Both the position numbers and the translations under genes were made by a program. Below are positions 23,525-32,501 of a DNA stretch of 64,000 nt, piece after piece; within the stretch, counting starts at the first letter, position 1; each line of letters opens with the position of its first letter. The DNA comes from an uncultured Oceanospirillaceae bacterium (GTDB taxonomy: Bacteria > Pseudomonadota > Gammaproteobacteria > Pseudomonadales > Balneatricaceae). A model generated the notes under the pieces. The model saw only the letters and a list, made by a program, of their open reading frames with translations, was not told the DNA's origin and searched no databases. The DNA lies in contig CAKZPE010000094.1 in NCBI GenBank assembly GCA_937138495.1, positions 115,513 to 179,512 on the forward strand, in the 5' to 3' direction.

Positions 23525-26056
23525 CTAGTCATTGCGGCGCTTTTTCAGTGAGTGTCCGGGATCAGCTTCCATTGGGTTATCCGGCCAGTAATGTTTCGGG
23601 TAACGGCCTTTCATATCTTTCTGAACCTCCCGGTAGCTGTTTTGCCAGAAACTGGCCAGATCCTGAGTGACCTGCAGTGGCCGCCGGGCCGGGGAAAGTA
23701 AGTGCAACATAACGGCGGTGCCCCGGCCTATAGTCGGAGTTGTAGTGCAGCCAAACATTTCCTGCAGCCGTACGGCCAGCACGGGAGGATTCTGGCTGTA
23801 ATCCAGCCGGGCGTTGCTTCCGGCCGGTAATTTAATACTGACCGGTGCCAGAGTATTAAGTGCCTGCTGCTGTTCCCAGCTTAACCGGGCCAGCAGAATA
23901 TCCTGCATGTTGAGTTTCTTCAGTTGCGCCAGCTGACGGATATTGTCCAGATAAGGACCCAGCCAGTCCGCCAGCTCTGCAATCAATGCGCGATCTGACA
24001 TATCCGGCCAGCTATCCGGTGTCTGCTGATGCAGGAAGGCCAGACGCTGACGTAAGCCGGTTGCGCTTTCCCAGTTAAGCAGGTGTAACCCGCGTTTAGC
24101 GATCATGCTCAGGGTAGCCTTCACCCGTAGCTCAGGAGAAGCGTCCGGCAAATCTGCCCGGTGCGATACAATGGCGCCAATCCGGGTCTGCCGCTCACTG
24201 CGCAGCCGTTCGCCGGAAGTATCCCATTCCACATGATCACAGCTGACTGTAAGCCCCTTCAGCGCCCCCTGAAAGAGCGATTTACTTAAGGGGACTGCCG
24301 CATAAATCTGATCAATACTGTGCCCCTGACGTCCACCCTGTTCAGCAATCACCAGAAATGCTGATTTCTGCAAGGGATCATGCTGCCGGAGCCGTGCTGC
24401 CCGGCCATTACTGAGCAGGTAATCATGACTCTGAGGATTTCGCCGGGCTGCAATACGGTCCGGATACGCATAACTGAGTAAGACAGCCAGCCAGTCTTCA
24501 TGGCTGTCAGCAGACGCTACATCAGACTGATCAGCCTGTTTACCGGTACGCTTTTGTACCAGCCGGCTAAACTGCGCAGCCAGTTGCCGGCAACGCTTAC
24601 GCAGTGGCGCATTATGACTGCCTTCACGGATCTCACCCTGCAACCAGGCAACATGGCGACTGAAGTCAGAGCTATCGATACCGGAACGCTCACTCAGCAG
24701 TGCAGCTATATCAGCAGCCAGTGTCAGTTGTCCCTGCTGGGCGCCCAGAATCAGCATACGGGCCAGACGGGGGTGCACAGGCAAGGCTGCCATCTGCTCC
24801 CCGAGTGAAGTGATACTCAGTGTGCCGTTATCTGCATCTTTTGCCAGTGCAGACAGATTTACCAGCAACGCGTTTGCCTGAGCAACAGCCCCTGCCGGCG
24901 GCAAATCCAGCCAGTCCAGTTCTGCGGGATCACTGACGCCCCAGGACTGTAGCTGCAAAACCAGCGGCACCAGATCAGCATTGCTGATTTCCGGGTCACT
25001 GTAAGGGGCTAACTGATCCTGCTGTTCACGGGACCAGAGCCGGTAACAAACTCCGGGCTCAGTACGGCCCGCCCGGCCACTGCGCTGAATACTGGCAGCC
25101 CGGGATAATCGACGGGTATGTAGCCGTGACATACCGGTATTCGGATCAAATGCCGCATAGCGGCTCAGCCCGGCATCAATCACTACCCGCACGCCGTCGA
25201 TGGTCAGACTGGTTTCCGCAATACTGGTCGCCAGTACAATTTTTCGTTCCCCGTCCGCGGCAGGCGCGATGGCCTGCTGCTGGCGATTAAAATCAAGATC
25301 ACCAAATAACGGAAACAAACGGACACCCGGATACACTTGCTCAACATCAGCCAGTTGCTGAGCTGCCCTGCGTATTTCCGCCTGCCCCGGTAAAAACACC
25401 AGTACGCTGCCGGATTCCGCTTCAAGGGCCTGTCGCACCGCAACCGACACCTGCTCTTCCAGCCGCTTATTCGGGTTATAGCCCAGATACTCCACATCCA
25501 CCGGGTACATACGCCCGGCACTGCTAACCAGTGGGGCTTCAGGCAGGAGTTGCTGAATCTGTGCACCGTCCAGCGTGGCAGACATTATCAACAGTCTCAG
25601 AGGCTGATCTTCACGGAACAGTTCCCGCCCCTGCAGGCACAGTGCCAGCCCCAGATCTGCATCCAGATTACGCTCATGGAATTCATCAAAAATAACCAGG
25701 CCCACACCGTCCAGGCTGGGATCATCCTGAAGCATGCGAACCAGAATACCTTCGGTCACCACTTCAATTCGGGTCTGAGGTCCTACTGCAGATTCCAGCC
25801 GCACCCGGTATCCGACGGTTTCACCTGCCTTTTCCCCCAGCATATGCGCCATTCGCTGTGCAGCAGCCCGGGCAGCAAGACGGCGGGGCTCCAGCATGAT
25901 GATCTTCTGCCCGGCCAGCCATTCTTCCGCCAGTAACGCCAGCGGCACACAGGTGGTTTTACCGGCCCCTGGCGGTGCTTCAAGGATCACATCAGGCACG
26001 TTTCTTAAGGCAGAGGTAAGCTCATCGAGCACTTCATGAACAGGCAGTGAAAGCAT
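23525..26056 (-). CDS. hrpB: ATP-dependent helicase HrpB
   Basis: An 843-residue DEAH-type superfamily 2 helicase. Motifs: Walker A APPGAGKTTCVPL (around residue 26-38), LEPRRLAARAAA, motif II DEFHER, motif III MSATLDG, ATSIAETSLTIDGV, and motif VI QRSGRAGRTEPG. A helicase-associated domain and the HrpB-specific C-terminal domain follow (YPKHYWPDNPMEADPG near the end is typical of HrpB). Its substrate and process are still uncertain in most bacteria, though RNA is expected. It stands alone, with a 290-bp gap to the cyclic nucleotide-binding gene downstream. Confidence 0.96.
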   Translation of the reverse strand: MLSLPVHEVLDELTSALRNVPDVILEAPPGAGKTTCVPLALLAEEWLAGQKIIMLEPRRLAARAAAQRMAHMLGEKAGETVGYRVRLESAVGPQTRIEVVTEGILVRMLQDDPSLDGVGLVIFDEFHERNLDADLGLALCLQGRELFREDQPLRLLIMSATLDGAQIQQLLPEAPLVSSAGRMYPVDVEYLGYNPNKRLEEQVSVAVRQALEAESGSVLVFLPGQAEIRRAAQQLADVEQVYPGVRLFPLFGDLDFNRQQQAIAPAADGERKIVLATSIAETSLTIDGVRVVIDAGLSRYAAFDPNTGMSRLHTRRLSRAASIQRSGRAGRTEPGVCYRLWSREQQDQLAPYSDPEISNADLVPLVLQLQSWGVSDPAELDWLDLPPAGAVAQANALLVNLSALAKDADNGTLSITSLGEQMAALPVHPRLARMLILGAQQGQLTLAADIAALLSERSGIDSSDFSRHVAWLQGEIREGSHNAPLRKRCRQLAAQFSRLVQKRTGKQADQSDVASADSHEDWLAVLLSYAYPDRIAARRNPQSHDYLLSNGRAARLRQHDPLQKSAFLVIAEQGGRQGHSIDQIYAAVPLSKSLFQGALKGLTVSCDHVEWDTSGERLRSERQTRIGAIVSHRADLPDASPELRVKATLSMIAKRGLHLLNWESATGLRQRLAFLHQQTPDSWPDMSDRALIAELADWLGPYLDNIRQLAQLKKLNMQDILLARLSWEQQQALNTLAPVSIKLPAGSNARLDYSQNPPVLAVRLQEMFGCTTTPTIGRGTAVMLHLLSPARRPLQVTQDLASFWQNSYREVQKDMKGRYPKHYWPDNPMEADPGHSLKKRRND

Positions 26057-26387
26057 ATATAATCAGTATTAAATTAGCAGGCGATATACGGAATGCCTGC
26101 ATTGTATCAGGCGCGTCAGAGGCTTCCAGAAAAGACCCCGGATATAGAAGACTTTATTTTCACTGATGAAGTTTTTTCAGCCTGACGCCTGGAAGGCCTA
26201 TAAATATTCAACGCCCGAAATGCAGGCAAAAAAAAACCGCACATCTGTGCGGTCATAAGCAACGATCAAAGGTTTATCGCCCTCAACAGTCCCAGGAAAA
26301 TTCCGGTTTACGGAAGCAGACTGGACGGCGTAAGAAAAAAGTTGCCGGTTATTGTGTCTGCTTCACTGTAGATAAATTCATCATAGC
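26057..26387. other. 331-bp gene-free stretch
   Basis: It holds the promoter region of hrpB at its left end and the terminator of the 26388 gene (26227-26253). I see no further gene or repeat. Confidence 0.6.
26227..26253 (-). terminator. Rho-independent terminator after the 26388-27224 gene
   Basis: On the minus strand ACCGCACA-GA-TGTGCGGT is followed by a run of about nine T. The 7-8 bp stem plus long U-run lies 135 bp past the stop of the minus-strand gene. Confidence 0.85.
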
Positions 26388-27224
26388 TCAGGCTTGACTG
26401 GTTGGCTCCCCCTGTGTAGGGGTTTCATCCCCAGATTGGGTAACGAGGTTGTCCAACATTGAATCCAACAGCGACAGATTAGACTGCAATTCCTGCTGAG
26501 CCTGATTGCTCGCTTCGGTATAACGGCCATCCTGCTCGATCAGGCTGTTAAGCAGCGAGCGGGTAAAGTCGGTCGCATCCTGCATGATCTGATGCGCATT
26601 ACCCAGTTGCTCGGTAAGGCCTTCACGCAATGGCTGAAGCCCCTGCAAGCCATAACCTGGATTATCCATTTGCTGCACATTTTCATACATCGCAGTGCTG
26701 GCATAGGTCTGACTGCGGGTCAGCTGGAAATCCATAGATGCCAGTTCAGCACCGTCCATCTGATAATTTGCCGCGGTGTTAAATGCATCCTGCACATTGC
26801 CCGAGAAGAAGTCATTGGCAATGCCGGTCATGTCTTTGACCAGATTGGTAATCGCATCCAGTTCATCAGCGTTCAGGTCACCTTCCACGCTGAAACCAAA
26901 TGAACTGCTAGAAGACTGTTCAAGGGTTACGCTGGCAGCCTGGCCATTCTGATTTTTAACGCCGGCGATGCTCGCGCTGAAGCTGTCCTGACCACTGAAC
27001 TCAATCGTGACCTTGTCGCCTTCTTTGGTTTCCAGTGTCAGAGAGAAACTTTCTGCAGCAGTAAAACGCTCTGATGCCGCAACAGCCTGAGAATTTCCAC
27101 TTCGGGACACACTGTTCGACTGAGACCGTTCACTGGCCTCAGGACGTTCATTACGCCCTTCAGTGCGGTCTGAGGAAAACGGATGACTGAATAAGTTCGA
27201 GGACGGTAGTTGTGGAATGTCCAT
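26388..27224 (-). CDS. Uncharacterised Ser/Gln-rich protein, DUF5610-like
   Basis: A 278-residue soluble protein without signal peptide or membrane segment. The first 60 residues are polar, low-complexity and probably disordered. Then comes a beta-rich piece SFSLTLETKEGDKVTIEFSGQ and a helical region DLNADELDAITNLVKDMTGIANDFFSGNVQDAF, resembling DUF5610 proteins of marine gammaproteobacteria (memory-based, modest certainty). The C-terminus is helical and Gln-rich. Its own terminator and 210-bp upstream gap suggest a single-gene unit. The function is unknown. Confidence 0.85.
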   Translation of the reverse strand: MDIPQLPSSNLFSHPFSSDRTEGRNERPEASERSQSNSVSRSGNSQAVAASERFTAAESFSLTLETKEGDKVTIEFSGQDSFSASIAGVKNQNGQAASVTLEQSSSSSFGFSVEGDLNADELDAITNLVKDMTGIANDFFSGNVQDAFNTAANYQMDGAELASMDFQLTRSQTYASTAMYENVQQMDNPGYGLQGLQPLREGLTEQLGNAHQIMQDATDFTRSLLNSLIEQDGRYTEASNQAQQELQSNLSLLDSMLDNLVTQSGDETPTQGEPTSQA

Positions 27225-27373
27225 CGTGCTGGCCCTGTAAGTTTGTATTCGATGACCGGGCTATCGGCCCCGGGCGAAAATACTTAAGGCCTAAATTAAA
27301 TCAGTTTGTTATTTGCTAATAGCGAATACAGGCTAAGAGATTGATTCTCTGCCAGGAACTTTTGATTTTAAAG

Positions 27374-27415
27374 CACAAAAAAAACGCTAAAAAAGCGCTA
27401 AAAAAGCGCTTTACA
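27374..27415 (-). terminator. Terminator region with repeated AAAAAAGCGCT units
   Basis: Three near-copies of AAAAAAGCGCT follow each other; on the minus strand this reads AGCGC-TTTTTT-AGCGC-TTTTTT, a short GC stem with U-runs 20 bp past the stop of the PhnA-like gene. The stems can pair in more than one register. Confidence 0.65.
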
Positions 27416-27434
27416 AAAACAGCCAATCCCAGAC

Positions 27435-27839
27435 TTAACCAATTTCTATCTGTTCTGCCCAGCGTTCTTCTTCGGCATCCAGATAGACCTGTTCAAGCAA
27501 CGCCCCCGGCCAGGCATGCTGGCGGTTAATAAAACGCAGCATGGCAACGGATAACATTTTAACCGGCACCACTTCACTCCAGATTGAGTTATTCAGACAA
27601 CGCCAGTGATTATGGTCGATCAGTCTTGGGCGCATTATCTGCTTCTGACAAGTATCACAGATCATAATACAGTGATCATAATCCGGTTCAGTCAGCACAG
27701 GCGGAACTTCAAACACAGACAGCTTGACCCCCTGAGCATCACACAGCTCGCAATGTGCACTGCAGCGGCGCACCAGATCTTTACCAAACATCGACAGGCC
27801 ATGATGGCCTTCATAGTGTTTAGCATGCCCTCTGGACAT
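27435..27839 (-). CDS. PhnA-like zinc-ribbon protein
   Basis: A 134-residue cytosolic protein with a two-pair zinc ribbon: CSAHCELCDAQG near residues 26-37 and CIMICDTCQKQI near 57-68 (C-x2-C pairs). The preceding HHGLSMFGKDLVRRC is the PhnA-family lead-in, and the helical tail carries the family HWRCLNNSIWSEV..VKM pattern. Despite the name, PhnA-family proteins are not part of phosphonate breakdown in most genomes and their role is unclear. The gene has its own terminator. The start ATG lies behind GGGGGTG. Confidence 0.85.
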   Translation of the reverse strand: MSRGHAKHYEGHHGLSMFGKDLVRRCSAHCELCDAQGVKLSVFEVPPVLTEPDYDHCIMICDTCQKQIMRPRLIDHNHWRCLNNSIWSEVVPVKMLSVAMLRFINRQHAWPGALLEQVYLDAEEERWAEQIEIG

Positions 27840-28267
27840 ACATCACCCCCTACTGAGCCTGACCTGTTACCGTATTTAAAACGTCTGTCACCCGACAAAG
27901 ATTACAGGTCTGAGCCCGAGTCCATTCCATACAAAAACATTGATACTAAGTATTGTTCAGAAAGCCAAAATTACAACTAAAAACGAACAATATCTCCAAT
28001 ATTTCAATAAGTTATGGCTATTTTTCAAACACTTCAACAATCATTAAACTAACATTTTTTTCAGAGGTTAGCAGCACGTTCACCGCTGTTACACACCTGA
28101 TGAGCACGGCTTTTACCAAGTGGTAAGTTGCTAGTGCAACAAACTCTGCTCTGATTTTATTTTCAGTTTATATCCATAAGACACACAAAAATGACATATG
28201 TCACTTTACACAGATCAATCATATAAATATGATAATCGTTATCATTTAGATTTACGGAATTCTATCT
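27840..28267. other. 428-bp regulatory stretch with hairpins and a Fur box
   Basis: No gene of convincing quality is seen. The right half carries two adjacent dyads: TTACCAAGTGGTAA (28113-28126) and GTTGC-TAGT-GCAAC (28127-28140). An AT-rich segment and the Fur box follow, just before the next gene. Confidence 0.65.
28230..28244 (+). promoter_or_regulatory. Near-perfect Fur box
   Basis: TGATAAT-C-GTTATCA fits the 7-1-7 Fur consensus TGATAAT-N-ATTATCA with one mismatch and lies 24 bp before the ATG of the next gene, in an AT-rich promoter context. Binding there would block transcription when iron is plentiful. Confidence 0.82.
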
Positions 28268-28753
28268 ATGCGCTTTCTTTGCGAAAACCACCGCCAACAG
28301 CTTCTCCAGGATGAAAAACAGGTACTCAGCCACTGGCATGAATGGATGCGTCAGGGTGACGACTTTTTACAGGCTGAACAATGGGCGGATGCTTTTCGTG
28401 TTCTGGGCTGTAGCTTTGAAGCAGCAGAATGGCTGGTATTTGACTGCCAGAGCAGTCAGCAGGACTTTGCTCACCTGAAACACTTTATAACCGCCGGACA
28501 TCGCCTCGCCGGCTGTTGTCGCCGTAGCGGAAGGACGGATCTGGAATTACACTTTTTACTGTCTATCCATTACCGTCTGATCGATCTTGCCAAGGGCAGC
28601 GCAGCTGAATATTACCCGCTGCACCTCAATCTGCAGGAATCCGTACAGCGGCTGAAGCAACACAGCCACCAGCACGGGCCTTTTGAAGGTTATCAGGACT
28701 GTCTGACGGAAACAGACACTTACCAGAAGAATCTGCGCCGCCATCTTCACTGA
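28268..28753 (+). CDS. Uncharacterised small protein behind a Fur box
   Basis: A 161-residue cytosolic protein rich in His, Gln, Leu and Trp, with no signal peptide. It appears all-helical; a TPR-like pattern is visible in WADAFRVLGCSFEAAEWLVF and HFITAGHRLAGCCRRSG. Six Cys and over ten His are spread through the chain without a classical metal motif. I do not recognise a named family. The Fur box 24 bp upstream indicates derepression under iron limitation, so a role in iron stress is likely (inference). It converges on the omega-amidase gene with 12 bp between stops. Confidence 0.8.
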   Translation: MRFLCENHRQQLLQDEKQVLSHWHEWMRQGDDFLQAEQWADAFRVLGCSFEAAEWLVFDCQSSQQDFAHLKHFITAGHRLAGCCRRSGRTDLELHFLLSIHYRLIDLAKGSAAEYYPLHLNLQESVQRLKQHSHQHGPFEGYQDCLTETDTYQKNLRRHLH

Positions 28754-28765
28754 GTACTGTGCCGG

Positions 28766-29560
28766 TTACAGCTTCAGAGTGAAATCATCCGCATCCTGAT
28801 AAGCGGGAAACTGTTCACGGAATGCCCGTAAACCGGCTTTAGATAACGTATTACTGGCACAGAACACCTTGCCCTGCATGTAATCGCACAGCACTTCACC
28901 TTTAAAATCCAGCAACATGCTGTCACCACTGTATTCAAGGTCGTTCGCATCAACCCCCACCCGATTTACACCGGCAACATAACAGAGGTTTTCAATTGCC
29001 CGGGCAGCTAACAGAGTACGCCATGGATAGCGCCGCACCGCCGGCCAGTTCGCCACGTACAGTGCCAGGTCATAATCATTATGGTTACGGGAATACACAG
29101 GGAACCGCAGGTCATAGCACACCTGTAACAGGATGTCCCAGCCACGGAAGTTAACAATGACCCGCTCCTGGCCACTCTGGTACCGTTCATGCTCACCCGC
29201 CATCCGGAACAAATGACGCTTATCGTAATGCAGTACCTTGCCGTCCGGCTCTACCCAGAGCATCCGGTTGTAATATTCACCGTCTTCAATAATCGCCAGG
29301 CTGCCACAAATTGCAGCATTACGCTGTGCTGCCTGTTCCTTCATCCAGACAATGCTTTCGCCTTCCATGGTTTGAGCCGCTTTCCGGCTGTCCATCGAAA
29401 AACCGGTGGCAAACATTTCCGGTAATACGATTACATCTGCGCTGGCTGAATGCTCATCCAGCAAACGTACGTACATTTCACAGTTTTGCGCCGGGCTCTG
29501 CCATTTAATATCCGGCTGAACCAGCACCACCGTTAATTCATCCTGAGCTAGATTTTGCAT
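28766..29560 (-). CDS. Omega-amidase / nitrilase-family amidohydrolase (YafV-like)
   Basis: A 264-residue nitrilase-superfamily enzyme with the Glu-Lys-Cys triad visible: VLPEMFATGFS (Glu), HYDKRHLF (Lys) and VCYDLRFPVYSRN (Cys). The overall layout follows E. coli YafV, an omega-amidase that hydrolyses 2-oxoglutaramate and 2-oxosuccinamate. Its start overlaps the stop of the upstream aminotransferase gene by 13 bp, so the pair is translated together. The combination of glutamine/methionine transaminase with omega-amidase pulls the transamination of 4-methylthio-2-oxobutanoate forward, as in the last step of methionine salvage. Confidence 0.92.
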   Translation of the reverse strand: MQNLAQDELTVVLVQPDIKWQSPAQNCEMYVRLLDEHSASADVIVLPEMFATGFSMDSRKAAQTMEGESIVWMKEQAAQRNAAICGSLAIIEDGEYYNRMLWVEPDGKVLHYDKRHLFRMAGEHERYQSGQERVIVNFRGWDILLQVCYDLRFPVYSRNHNDYDLALYVANWPAVRRYPWRTLLAARAIENLCYVAGVNRVGVDANDLEYSGDSMLLDFKGEVLCDYMQGKVFCASNTLSKAGLRAFREQFPAYQDADDFTLKL

Positions 29561-30693
29561 AGTATGTCTGCGGCCTTCTTAAGGGTGTTATCTTCTTTGG
29601 CAAAACAGAAACGGATAAGTTTCTGTGCCGGCGGATGCTCATAAAATACAGAGATCGGAATGGCTGCCACCCCCTGCTCTGTCAGCCAGTCAGCAAATGC
29701 GACATCATCACGCTGATCATCAATAGCGGAATAATCCATCAGTTGAAAATACGTGCCACCTGCAGTTGAGAATGTAAAACGGCTCTTCTGCATCAGGGAG
29801 GAAAACAGATTCCGTTTGGCTTCATAAAATGCGGGCAGTTGCAGATAATGCTCAGGACGCGACTGCAAATAATCAGCCACTGCACACTGCATCGGATGTA
29901 CTGAACTGAAGGTCAGATACTGATGAACCTTACGCAACTCTTTACTCAGCTCAGCCGGGGCAACACAGTATCCCAGCTTCCAACCGGTGGTATGCAGAGT
30001 TTTACCGAATGACGACACCACAAAACTGCGGGCAGCAAGTGCTGGCCGTGTAAGTACACTGTGGTGTTTACTCCCCGTGAAATAGATATGTTCGTATACC
30101 TCATCACTGAGCAGAAAAATATCTGTACCGGATAACAGCGTTTCCAGCCCGTCCAGCTCTGCCGTGCTCAGCACCGCACCTGTTGGATTATGCGGTGAGT
30201 TGATAATCACCATCCGGGTTCGGGCATTTATACTGCGTCCCAGCGCATCAAGTGGCAGACTGAAATCGACACTGTTGAGCTGTAAATGCACAGTTTTTCC
30301 GCCATTAAGCTCAATAGCCGGTTCATAGCTGTCATAAGCAGGATCAAACACAATCACTTCGTCACCGGGTCTGACGACCGCGCTGATCGCCGCAAAAATT
30401 GCTTCTGTTGCACCACTGGTGACAGTGATTTCTGATTCAGCACAGGGCATAACACCGTAACAGCGGCTGGTTTTATCCGCGATGGCCTGACGTAAAGACG
30501 GGGCGCCGGTCATCGGGGCGTACTGGTTAATCCCCTGCTGCAAATAAAAATTCACCCGCTCGCGCAGCTCATCCGGACAATCAAAATCCGGGAAGCCCTG
30601 AGACAAATTAAGTGCGCCGTGTTCGGCCGCCAGCTGTGACATTCGGGTAAAAATGGTTGTGCCAACACTGGGCAGTTTAGAGTCTATTTGCAC
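29548..30693 (-). CDS. Methionine/glutamine-type PLP aminotransferase (YbdL-like)
   Basis: A 381-residue class I aminotransferase. Motifs: LSQGFPDFDCP near residue 34, substrate loop YAPMTGAPSLRQAI, NSPHNPTGAV, and the PLP lysine in SSFGKTLHTTGWKLGY. This pattern is that of YbdL (methionine aminotransferase) and the kynurenine/glutamine transaminase K group. Coupled by a 13-bp overlap to the omega-amidase gene. Likely reaction: 4-methylthio-2-oxobutanoate plus glutamine to methionine plus 2-oxoglutaramate (inferred from family and neighbour). Confidence 0.93.
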   Translation of the reverse strand: MQIDSKLPSVGTTIFTRMSQLAAEHGALNLSQGFPDFDCPDELRERVNFYLQQGINQYAPMTGAPSLRQAIADKTSRCYGVMPCAESEITVTSGATEAIFAAISAVVRPGDEVIVFDPAYDSYEPAIELNGGKTVHLQLNSVDFSLPLDALGRSINARTRMVIINSPHNPTGAVLSTAELDGLETLLSGTDIFLLSDEVYEHIYFTGSKHHSVLTRPALAARSFVVSSFGKTLHTTGWKLGYCVAPAELSKELRKVHQYLTFSSVHPMQCAVADYLQSRPEHYLQLPAFYEAKRNLFSSLMQKSRFTFSTAGGTYFQLMDYSAIDDQRDDVAFADWLTEQGVAAIPISVFYEHPPAQKLIRFCFAKEDNTLKKAADILCKI

Positions 30694-30909
30694 GCCTGAT
30701 TTCTTTTATCGGTTTTTATTGTCGGTTCAGCAAAAAGTTTACACCGGGCTGCCGCCCGTACACAGTATTTTTCAGCTTTTTAACAGGAAGGAATGTAGCT
30801 GCCAGACATGATCAGCACGAAAGCACTTTCAGAAAAACGGGTAAATCAAACCGGGACAGCCTGTCGCCTTTGCGTACGGAGAATACACACGGTCCAGTGA
30901 GATCAGTGG

Positions 30910-31263
30910 TTAATCAAACGCCGCACCGTCGATAAGCTCGGCATCCGGTAATGACGCAGTATCGATATTTTCCAGACAGCCTACATTGATCCCAACCAGC
31001 GCAGGATTCATTCGGGGCCGGTGATGCGTGTAAATCCCGCAGGTTTTACAGAAGTAATGCTCAGCCTTATGGGTATGAAACTGGTAAAGGCCAAGATTTT
31101 CTGCACCTTTTAACAGGGTAAAGTTTTCGCTTTCTGTACGGTGCATCAAAGCCCCTTTACGGCGACAAAGAGAGCAGTTACAACGCACCACTGGGGTAAG
31201 ATCAGTATTAATCTCATAGACAACAGCACCACAATGGCACCGTCCGGTATATACCTGACGCAT
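30910..31263 (-). CDS. GFA-family (Gfa/CENP-V) zinc protein
   Basis: A 117-residue GFA domain protein with the conserved Cys set: GRCHCGAVVYE, VRCNCSLCRRKG, and YFCKTCGIYTHH. The Cys bind structural and catalytic zinc in the family founder, the glutathione-dependent formaldehyde-activating enzyme, but most small GFA proteins have no proven formaldehyde role. It lies 22 bp downstream of the nucleoside-recognition gene on the same strand and may be co-transcribed. A second, only distantly similar GFA gene occurs at 37384. Confidence 0.9.
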   Translation of the reverse strand: MRQVYTGRCHCGAVVYEINTDLTPVVRCNCSLCRRKGALMHRTESENFTLLKGAENLGLYQFHTHKAEHYFCKTCGIYTHHRPRMNPALVGINVGCLENIDTASLPDAELIDGAAFD

Positions 31264-31285
31264 ACAACGACCTCTTATTAACCAC

Positions 31286-32224
31286 TCAGAAGATCAGTAA
31301 ATGTAGCACGCCACGCACCAATACGCCCACGGCGGCTCCCAGTATCGCCGCTTTGGCTACCTGCCTCACCCGAACACCGGCTGAAATAATGATCGCCACG
31401 CCCACCACATCGAACGGATTAATGGCAAAACCGGCAATACGGTTCAGGTCTGTCACGGTTAATAACCCCTGATCCAGTAAATCCAGTGTGACACCCATCA
31501 TTGCTGTACCGCCGGCAATAAACTTTGTCACAATGGGTAACACTGCTGCTTCAGGCAAGGCCAGTAACTCCAGCAACGGAGACAGTAACCAGGTAATCCC
31601 TTCAATAGCACCGGTCAGCTTGAGCACATTCACCAGGCAGATGGCCAGAATCAGCAGCGGGATCGAGCTGATAACGATCTTAATGCCTTCCTGACCACCG
31701 TCTGACATGATCTGCATGATACTTTTCGGCGTCTTTTTTGCGGCTTCAACGGCCTGATCATCCTGACTGCCATCCTGCCAGACCTGTTGCCGGGCAAACC
31801 AGTAGTAGGTTGCACTGGCGGCAACCAGTCCGCCAATGACAGACGTCAGCATCATGATTCCCAGATCAAGCCCGACAGCTGCCAGCGGAAAAACCACATT
31901 CGCCTGAGAAAGCGTCAGCACTGCTGCCAGTGTCGCTGCGATGGAACGGCGGGCGGTACCGTATTTATCCATCACCGCCAGCGTTGCAACCGGTGCAGAA
32001 AAGCTGACAAATAAAATTTTCACAATGGCGAATACGCCCATCCCGGGAATGCCAAAAACCCTTAGCAATGGCGACAGTGCGTTGGCAACAAATGCCAGTA
32101 CACCCTTTGCTTCCAGCAACTTCATCAGCGCCAGCATCACCACCATAACCGGCATTAGCAGATACAGCGCCATATCAATGGCGGTCCGGCCTGATTCTAA
32201 AATTAACGGGACAATCTGCTCCAC
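31286..32224 (-). CDS. Nucleoside-recognition (Gate) domain membrane protein
   Basis: A 312-residue inner-membrane protein with about eight hydrophobic segments and two Gate-type repeats. Conserved pieces: ALMKLLEAKGVLAFVANALSP, FGIPGMGVFAIVKILFVSFSAPVATLAVMDKYG and KFIAGGTAMMGVTLDLL. The family includes SpmA/SpmB-like and nucleoside-transport relatives; the substrate is unknown. It is followed by the GFA gene 22 bp downstream. Upstream lies a 277-bp divergent region shared with pbpG. Confidence 0.87.
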   Translation of the reverse strand: MEQIVPLILESGRTAIDMALYLLMPVMVVMLALMKLLEAKGVLAFVANALSPLLRVFGIPGMGVFAIVKILFVSFSAPVATLAVMDKYGTARRSIAATLAAVLTLSQANVVFPLAAVGLDLGIMMLTSVIGGLVAASATYYWFARQQVWQDGSQDDQAVEAAKKTPKSIMQIMSDGGQEGIKIVISSIPLLILAICLVNVLKLTGAIEGITWLLSPLLELLALPEAAVLPIVTKFIAGGTAMMGVTLDLLDQGLLTVTDLNRIAGFAINPFDVVGVAIIISAGVRVRQVAKAAILGAAVGVLVRGVLHLLIF

Positions 32225-32501
32225 TGATAAGGCTCCATATTTAAGCGCAGTAAACCGGCTATGTTACGCAAAGGTGTTTTTAAGGTCTGAAATATTTAGC
32301 GACTGGTCTGACCTTTTGTGGCACATACTCTCCCTCAAGACGTCATATACAGACATCACATGTACAGAAACCTAACAAAACCTCTCATTACTAACCAAAT
32401 TGGGTATATTTTGAGGTGTATGGTTTTTCTTTTTACATAGGTGCATTAATACTGCATCACGTGCAATAACAACTTCTAACACCTGTACAAAGGCAATAAC
32501 T

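Noticed and set aside
27374..27415. CRISPR-like short repeats (AAAAAAGCGCT units)
   Set aside because: Units are 11 bp with no spacers; they form a terminator.
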